Below are positions 57,121 through 64,000 of a stretch of 64,000 nt of DNA, piece after piece. The translations under genes and the position numbers were made by a program. The notes beneath the pieces are model-generated. The model had not been told where the DNA came from and made no database searches. It worked only from the letters and a program-made list of their open reading frames with translations. Each line of letters starts with the position of its first letter. The stretch's first letter is position 1. Source of the DNA: Tamarix chinensis (lineage: Eukaryota > Streptophyta > Magnoliopsida > Caryophyllales > Tamaricaceae). The DNA lies in NCBI GenBank assembly GCA_030549775.1, contig CM060175.1, positions 11,430,455 through 11,494,454 on the forward strand, read 5' to 3'.

Positions 57121-57576
57121 AATGAATATGAGAAAGAGAGGTGGAATAAATTATATAAAAATATGGACAAAAAATAATGTATTTATAGATAATAAAAAAT
57201 TACCGTTATTATTAACGGTCATAATTTTTTAAATATATTAAAAAAATTGATTCTAGCAGTAATATTAAGACTAAAAAAGTACTAAAAATATTGAAAATAA
57301 GTTTCGTCGATATGCGAACAATAGCAGCAGTAGACCTTATCTGGCACGTGAACCACACACGTGCGAATTAGACTGACGCATGGCTCACTATTAGCGGGAC
57401 AAAAACTGTATCTATTTTACACACATACCAATGCTCTTTTTGGCTGATATTACTGTTACTTCTCTGACATTAGGGTGCTTTAAAATTGAGGTAACCCAAA
57501 ATTTAAGTTAAAAATATTTTTTTCCTCCAATCATAGCCTCAAATTTTAGTTTGGGGTTCCTCCACTGCAGATGCTA

Positions 57577-59054
57577 TGATAGTTAGTGTTGGAAAGACAA
57601 TAAATAGCACAAGTCATATTATATAAAAGTGAAAGATATAAATGATATTCATCTTCATTAGTCCTAACGGCAGAGCTCATAAGCTAAATGGGTAGAAGAT
57701 CCTATGTGCGAATTGTTTCCGTTGCGTTCTGGTTCTATTTAGTATAGATTGTTTTTTAAGCATTTTTATTTTTCCTCATATTTACATACATAAATAAGAT
57801 GGATGTGCATCATATGTGTATTTTTCATTTATACTTGTATCAATAACCAAGATTATATATTTTTGTCCTAAAATATGGGTTTATGTTAAAGGAGATGTGT
57901 ATTCTTATATTAGAAGAATGCGCATCTATATATATATATTGGTTTTATGTATTTTTGTGTTTGTAAAAAAAAAATTGTGTTACAAGAATAAACATTTATA
58001 AAAAAAATTGTATTATAATTCTAAAATATATGTATTATTGTGTTGGAAGAGTTTATATTTATATTAAAAAAAGTGTAGTATAGTACCTAAAGATATGTAT
58101 TATTATCCTTGAAGTTATGTATTTAAATTCTTAAAAATATGTATTCTTGTGTTTAAAGAATAAATATATTAAAAAAAGTGTGTATTGTGGCGCTAAAAGA
58201 TGTTTATTCTTATCTTAAAATATATGTATTATACTAGTAGAAGATGTATATTTTTATTTTAGACGTATATATTTTTTGTTATGCTTATAGTAGTAAAAAA
58301 TTTATATTTATGTAATAGAAAAATTGTATTCTTATAAGATATGTATATTTCTAAATACATTGGTGTATTTTTTTTCATTTAAAATATATTGATATCAACA
58401 TTTATTTATAGAAAAAAAAATTGAGAAAAAGTTTGGTATAACTGTTTTGATAATTCAAACTAAAAATTAGTTTTTTTAAAAAAAATTATAAAAATGATGA
58501 TATCATCTATTAGCTAGTTGCGTCTTACTACTAGAGTAAGATGAAAATTGCGGTTAGAAAGATCACACGTTGAATATATTTTTTTATAAGCAAAAACTAA
58601 TGGCCGTACAAGTACAATGTATCATTTATTACATAACTTTTAGCACTAAGTTAATTAAGACACGTGCCGGTTTTATTAGATACATGCATTACAAATAAAT
58701 TGTACATCAAACAGAAAATTTGTGTGCTTTATGAATAATAATATTGTACAAGCATGTATTAGAGCTGTTAGCACATCTAACAATTATTGCATATCGCTTG
58801 TCCATTTCCGTATTTAGGGATGTACTTTCGTTTTAAATCAATTCTACATTTACTGGCATTACTCAAGTCAAGAGCACCATCTAAGCAATTAAATTAATTC
58901 CCCCAAAGACCTGCTAAAGCCGTATCCACCCTCCTTTCTCACAATTTCAAGGCACTCCAATCAAAGCACTATACGCAGGATATAATTGTTCTTTTATCGG
59001 TAGTATAAAGTAATTGCTTTACACATAAAAATTGTAATTAACGTTTACTTGTCG
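57577..59054. other. AT-rich DNA with a degenerate repeat at 57890-58360
   Basis: 57890-58360 repeats words like AAGATATGTATTATT and ATTAAAAAAAGTGT (58060 and 58165, about 104 bp apart). No coding signal. 58500-59054 shows nothing recognisable. Confidence 0.45.
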
Positions 59055-60203
59055 GTTAGTTTAATTATACAGTAGCATTTTTGTCGTACTATGTCTATCT
59101 TGTAAAACCATAGTCTATCATTCACTATCTAGAAGTATGTCATGTACATGAATTATAAAAATTGTAGCATGATAACCTTGGGACTAGTATATTTTGAGTT
59201 TTTAATGCTAAATGTCATCTTATTTAATTTATTTATTTCTTAAATGTTTTCTTAGTCTATGTGTGATCAATTATAGTTATTTTGCTTTATAGTTTATTAG
59301 AAGCCACAAAGGCCTAGAGTTTAGTATCTATTTTGATTAATGACATATTAGAGTCAACGTGTTGCTAAGGAGTTTATCTAGTGCTCAGTTGGTACGTGGA
59401 TAATAGAGGTGAAAAAATTATCTTTGTATTTTATATATTTTATATAGTATAATTAAAATTTAAAAAAATTCTTTTCGAATGAGTAACTATTTTATATTTT
59501 AATTTAATCTAAAATAAAGATTTTATTAAAAAATTATTATTATTATTATTATTATTACTAAAAACTTAATATAAAAGATACAAAATAGGAAAAAAAATTC
59601 CACCTCTATTACTTCAATATCAAACAAGCACATACTCTATGGTCTATATACAATTATCTTAGAGCCCATTTTGCAATGGAGCTATAAAAGCAGTGGAGCT
59701 AATTATAAATTTTTATATTATGAGTTTATTTTTTAAAATTAAATTTTTAATTAATCTTTTTCTTTCTAAAATATTTTTTTACCTATATTTACTTAAATTG
59801 ATTTTACTTTTGCTTTACAAATAATTAGAATAGTTAAAGGTCTTACCTTTACTTTCCTTTCAGGCTAATTACACGATGAAGTACATGACATGCTACTAGA
59901 GAGTCTATCTTGTAAAACTACATGGTCTATCCTTCACTATCTAGGATTTTATCTCATACATGAGTTATAAAAAGTGTAGCATAATAATATTGAAACTAAT
60001 ATATTTTAAGTTTTTATTGTCAAATGACATCTTGTTTAATTTATTTAAATCTTAAAATTTTTTTATTTTATGTGCAATCAAGTGTAGTTAGTATGCTTTA
60101 TAATCTACTAGAAATCATGAAGGTTCAGAGTTTAGTATTCGTTTTGGTTGATGACACACAAAAGTCTACTTGCTAGTAAGAAGGTGTCTATATAGTCGTA
60201 TCC
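59055..60203. repeat. Direct duplication (59055-59380 / 59865-60203) around a MITE
   Basis: Shared blocks: GTCTATCTTGTAAAAC, TCACTATCTAG, ATGA.TTATAAAAA.TGTAGCAT, TTTAAGTTTTTA-like, TTTAATTTATTT, and AGAGTTTAGTAT. Copies are about 325 and 339 bp and 810 bp apart. It could be a segmental duplication or the ends of a small LTR-like element; no clear TG..CA ends. Confidence 0.7.
59381..59631. mobile_element. MITE, 251 bp
   Basis: Inverted ends: left GTGCTCAGTTGGTA..TAATAGAGGTG, right complement GTGCTTGTTTGATA..TAATAGAGGTG (11 bp perfect inner match at 59401-59411 and 59601-59611). The centre contains (ATT)n. No convincing target duplication, so the superfamily is open. Confidence 0.6.
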
Positions 60204-60628
60204 AAATGTCTATCTACTGTTATCCTAGAGTCAATGTTGTAACCAAGTTATAAAAACAAATGAAGTTAATAAAAAATTTATTTTGAGTTCAATTTATAAA
60301 AATGCATTTTAATTATCAATAGTATTCATTTGAATTTATCTAATTGAAATTATTGAAAACAAATGGTACTCAAAAATACATTAATCATTTTTGATCTATT
60401 ATTTGAATTTCACTTCTTTTAAACAAGAACATAAGCTTCCCATACGGGTCTCTAATATGCCATGAATGTACACCTAAGTTTGATTAATTTAAATGAGAAA
60501 AATACATTTATCCACTAAGTCAATATCAAGTGGAATAAAAAATGTATGTGTAGCTATAATTGAAAATGTATAACAAAATTATATTGGTTATACAAGTAAT
60601 ATCACTTGATTATACATTTAATTGTATA
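60204..60628. other. Unassigned AT-rich DNA
   Basis: No coding or repeat signal seen. Confidence 0.5.
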
Positions 60629-61021
60629 TAGGTATGGCAACGGGGCGGGTCGGGACGGGGACCTCGTCCCCATCTCCGAACCTAATAAGAAAAATAATTC
60701 CCGAACCTAACCCGATTCGATCCCCAATCTATTTTCTATCTCCGATTTATTTCTCAACCTTGAAACTTGACCCGATCCCCTATCCTTAAGCATTTTTTTA
60801 TATTATACTTTTAATTTATATTCTAAATAAATAAATAAATATATTAAATATTAAAAAAATTTATTTGAGGTAGGTTTGAGGATGAGGATCCCAAACCCAT
60901 CCCTAAAAAAATTCCCATTAAGAATCTCCAAACCCGATCCTCGAATTCTCTCCCCAAACCTGAACGGAAACAGAAAATCCCCAACGTAGTCCCGAACCCG
61001 TGGAAAAAATTGTCATCCCTA
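60629..61021. mobile_element. Non-autonomous hAT element (MITE), 393 bp
   Basis: 12-bp inverted ends TAGGTATGGCAA and (complement of right end) TAGGGATGACAA, with a perfect 8-bp target duplication ATTGTATA at 60621-60628 and 61022-61029. The interior has many CCCGAACC/CCCGATCC words and, near the left end, a G-rich run (60642-60660). Non-coding. Confidence 0.9.
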
Positions 61022-61029
61022 ATTGTATA

Positions 61030-61849
61030 GTATCCTTTTAAATTGGAATATTACATCTATCATTTGGATTCATACCAAATGAAATAGAAAGTGAACATAT
61101 TATCTTAACTATATAATAACAAAAAAAGTATGTATCTATAACTACATTTAGTATTATTCCTTTGAATTATTCATGTGTACCTATGATTAATATTATTATC
61201 AATTACTTTCTATAATGATAATTAATAGTATCGTATTTTTTACTAATGAAGTATATATATTAGCCATTCATTTAATGAGGGTTACGATACTAATAAAAGT
61301 GAAAAGTGTAGAACATTTAGACATTTAGCAAAAATCAAAGTTACGAATCAACATTTTTAGCTATATAATATCTAAGGAACTTCGAGAATATTTATATTTT
61401 AGTATATTTGAGCCAAACAAGGTTTCTTTTCACATTATTCTTATAGTAGATTTCATAAAGATTAGTTTGAAACTATGTTCGATTCATTATTCCATGTTAT
61501 GTAATTATACAAGCAACAACTATATTTTCGTATGGTTAAGGGAAAACATTATTAAGGAAAGATTCCAACATTATTAATTATAAAATTCTTCGTGTTTTAA
61601 AGATTGACACTTGAAGTTTGAAACCTAGACAACACGTTTTAATTAGTAAAAAGATAATTCTATAACTCTGTAAAACCAAATTATTATGGATCCTATAGTT
61701 GTTCCAAATATACATCATGTAAGAACCAAATAAAATAAGAGAGACAAGGGGCATTCAAAAAGAATTAAGTACAAAAACAGAATACCATGATATCGTTCCA
61801 CAATTCATGTCAACAGAGGCAATGGATTGAATGAAAATATAAAGAGAGA
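61030..61849. other. Unassigned AT-rich DNA
   Basis: Nothing recognised on either strand. Confidence 0.5.
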
Positions 61850-62870
61850 AATAATATCCTAAAGGTTTCTGTAGTTAAGAATTGAGAAAGATTCCGTCAT
61901 AGTAAAAGATAAAACTCCAGAAGATGATTGGTTATACTCTTATGTAACCCCACAAAGACTCCACGACATAATATCGAAGTATCGAATAGTAAATTTTAGG
62001 CCTTCTTTCCTAATAAACTATAAGGCCGACTAAACTAAATTTAATTAAATTTAGGTCAAAAATATATTTAAAAAAGAAAGAAAGATAGTTAAATGGTAAA
62101 AACTAAAACCATAACAAAAGATATACTATCGTAAATTTGTTGAGCTTGGAACATAGAAAAATTCCAACCTTATAAAAGATAGACTATGAATGTGACTCGA
62201 TAAACTCTTAGTAATAGCTCATAAAACTCCATAGCTAGGCAAAAAAATATTAAAAAAAAATTAATTAACTTTTTGTTAAATTATAAGAGTCGAATTTATA
62301 AAGAGAGATATATTATCCTAAATTTTATGTTAGCTCTGAATAGATAAAAACTCCAACCTAATGAAAGGTAGACTCTATAACTTTAGTACTCAAAACTCGA
62401 TAGTAAATTTTGACATTTTCTAATAAAATATATAAGGCCAAATAAACTAAAATTGATTAAATCCGGACAGCAAATATAGTTAAAAAAATGGAAAAAAAAT
62501 AATTAAAAATTTGTCAAACCATAAAAGGAGATATATTATCCTAAAGTTTGTGCAGCTCTAAGCATAAAAAAATACTCCAACATAGTAAAAAATAGACTTT
62601 AAAGAATAATTGGATAAACTCGCGTAGCACCACATAGACTACAAAATTTAATATCAAAGTATCGGATAGTAAATTTTAGGCCTTATTTTCTAATCAAGTA
62701 TAAGAATAAATAAATTAAATTAAATTAAATCTAGGAAACAACTATATTTTTTAAAAAGAAAACGAAGGAAAAAAAAATAGAATTTGATTATATTGTAAAA
62801 GCTAAAACCATATATATATATATATATATATATAAGGTGTGTAGTTTGGAACAGATAAAAACTCCAACCG
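61850..62870. repeat. Degenerate tandem array, about 185-300 bp units, 4-5 copies
   Basis: Anchor A (AGATATATTATCCTAAA.TT..GT.GAGCT) recurs near 61850, 62121, 62306, 62530 and, as a remnant, 62835. Anchor B (AGTAAATTTTAGGCCTT.TTT.CTAAT) recurs near 61990, 62405 and 62670. AAACTCCAACC-like words close each unit. Unequal spacing points to internal indels. It ends in an (AT)n run at 62809-62834. Confidence 0.75.
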
Positions 62871-62881
62871 ATAAGATAAAT

Positions 62882-63108
62882 GCAGGTTGATTGTTTTGCG
62901 ATAAGCCAAAATTCACTTAGACAAGCTTATCTATTGAGGACACTTTCGTAAATGCAGTAACCGATAAGTGCTCTGCAATAATCGGGCATCTGTAAACTTA
63001 TTAAGTCAGAAGTTCGTATAATTACATTCAGCACTTACACGTATATGAAAAGATGCCCCGGTCTCCCAGACACAATAATATAAATACGCAGGTTGATTGT
63101 TTTGCGAT
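62882..63108. repeat. 21-bp direct repeat flanking about 185 bp
   Basis: GCAGGTTGATTGTTTTGCGA is identical at 62882 and 63088, each preceded by an ATAAAT- or TAAATAC-like word. Between them is sequence of more balanced composition. Confidence 0.8.
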
Positions 63109-63266
63109 CATCCACCTCAAAAATGGGAACGCTATCATCTCGTAAATTCAGAATGTAATTATATTATCACTCTGGATAATATATCTGTCTATCGTTTCTA
63201 CATCAGTGGGTTTTGCTGTTGCTCCATTTTTAAAATATTGTCAGAGCAGTTATATAATCTGCTTAG

Positions 63267-63314
<48 letters not shown>

Positions 63315-63353
63315 GTTATATATATAGAGAGAGAGAGTGTGTGTGCGTGTGTG
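63267..63353. repeat. Microsatellites (TAA)n, (GA)n, (GT)n
   Basis: (TAA)15-like at 63267-63312, TATA at 63317-63324, GA at 63325-63336, then GT/GC at 63337-63353. Confidence 0.95.
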
Positions 63354-63720
63354 ACATTTAGCTCATTTCCTAATCGTGGCCCCATCTCATCTTATCTAAC
63401 GAGTAACGAGAAAGCCTCATGCAGATGACGTGTCCTAATGAGGCAGTGCCACGACTTCTGAACTCAAATTTTGACGGACTATTATGTGCGACGTTTCAGA
63501 CATGAAGCAGAGGAGCAATATCATCATACGACGCTTGTGTGCTATGCTATTCCTTCACCTACAAATTAATGCCTGTGTGCTGCTACTCTTCTATTATCAA
63601 TAATTTAAGCTGCTACTCGTCTATTATCAATAATTAAACCGTATATATATCGTCCGAGATGTTCCCATTTCATGGAGTTGATACATACCCGTTCAGATTC
63701 TAACATGATATATATATATA
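63354..63720. other. More balanced DNA with a 30-bp tandem duplication (63581-63640)
   Basis: TGCTACTC(T/G)TCTATTATCAA repeats at 63581 and 63611. Upstream, TGACGTGTCC (63425-63434) has a bZIP/ABRE-like core. The region could be promoter-like, but no start or ORF follows within the window. Confidence 0.35.
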
Positions 63721-63839
63721 AAGAAAGGATTACATACAAACTTTTACTAATATACAAATATAAGAACCAATCTCATCCATTAAATTAAAGTTTAATCAAC
63801 ATTCAAGATTTTATTAATATCAAGCCAAAAAACTAACCC

Positions 63840-64000
63840 AAACTTATATCTAAATCAAATATCCAAACCTCTAAAACCATAAACTATACAAACCTTAAAC
63901 CCCAAATCCTAAACCTCTAAACCTTAAAACTAAAACCCCAAACCCTAAACCCTACAAATAAAACCCTAAACCCCACACCCTAAACCCTCTAAACCCTAAA
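63840..64000. repeat. Telomere-like (CCCTAAA)n tract, degenerate, cut by window edge
   Basis: Many AAACC(C)TAAA-type words from about 63840, becoming cleaner to the right: ACCCTAAACCCT near 63940 and repeated CCCTAAA to 64000. Plant telomere repeat in the C-rich orientation reading left to right, interrupted by CTCTAAACC and ACAAATAAA. Interstitial or the start of a longer tract; the right end is not visible. Confidence 0.85.

Larger units (their letters stand above)
55530..57576 (-). mobile_element. PIF-Harbinger-type element, non-autonomous, about 2 kb
   Basis: Left end GAGCATCTACGACCG and right end (complement) AGCATCTGCAGTGGAG share the AGCATCT start typical of PIF-Harbinger ends (G-GCATCT-family). 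Inside is a minus-strand remnant like the N-terminus of the Harbinger Myb/SANT ORF1. No DDE transposase was seen. The usual 3-bp target duplication was not found, so the exact outer base is uncertain. Confidence 0.6.

Overview
The window is plant nuclear DNA: AT-rich, with no intact host gene that I can support and no tRNA, rRNA gene or CRISPR array. Nearly everything recognisable is a decayed mobile element or an endogenous pararetrovirus relic, full of stops and frameshifts. The plant hallmarks are Athila/Tat and Tekay-type Ty3/gypsy elements, SIRE- and Tork-type Ty1/copia elements, a Cassandra-like TRIM carrying 5S-like sequence, an integrated caulimovirid-like sequence, hAT and PIF-Harbinger elements and a (CCCTAAA)-like tract. 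It reads as a nested retrotransposon block of the pericentromeric kind. Genus or species cannot be told from sequence alone.

Layout: 143-2180 is a dead hAT transposase. About 3190-10483 plus 16776-19336 are two parts of a caulimovirid-like endogenous pararetrovirus (plus strand: leader with tRNA-Met primer site, movement-protein-like, coat-protein-like and reverse transcriptase remnants, then a 3' region of unknown function and a second leader). It is split by a minus-strand Athila/Tat gypsy (10484 to about 16775). At 19337 a minus-strand chromodomain gypsy of Tekay type begins (element A: LTR 19337-23154, pol and gag 23155-28094, second LTR from 28110). A's left LTR holds a complete Cassandra-like TRIM (21791-22615). 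A's right LTR is split by another minus-strand gypsy (element B, 28865-39691, 5-bp target duplication CACCT) with 3.8-4.6 kb LTRs and only a gag remnant inside. From about 40194 come two plus-strand copia elements: a SIRE/Maximus type with an envelope-like third ORF (C1, to about 47950) and a gag-less Tork type (C2, about 48270-52198), the latter hit by a 319-bp non-autonomous hAT element.

The last 12 kb (52.2-64 kb) has no LTR retrotransposon that I recognise. It holds small DNA transposons (hAT MITEs at 54068-54419 and 60629-61021 with perfect 8-bp target duplications, a PIF-Harbinger derivative at 55530-57576), a degenerate tandem array (61850-62870), microsatellites, and a telomere-like tract running off the right edge. 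This part may be closer to real genes, but I see none.

Nothing here works together as a pathway. The value of the window is its insertion history and a few unusual repeat signals, chiefly the same palindromic 'CCAATCGACTGGTTT'-like motif multiplied inside two unrelated retrotransposon families. Family assignments come from reading translations by eye against remembered family motifs; no alignment or database search was run.
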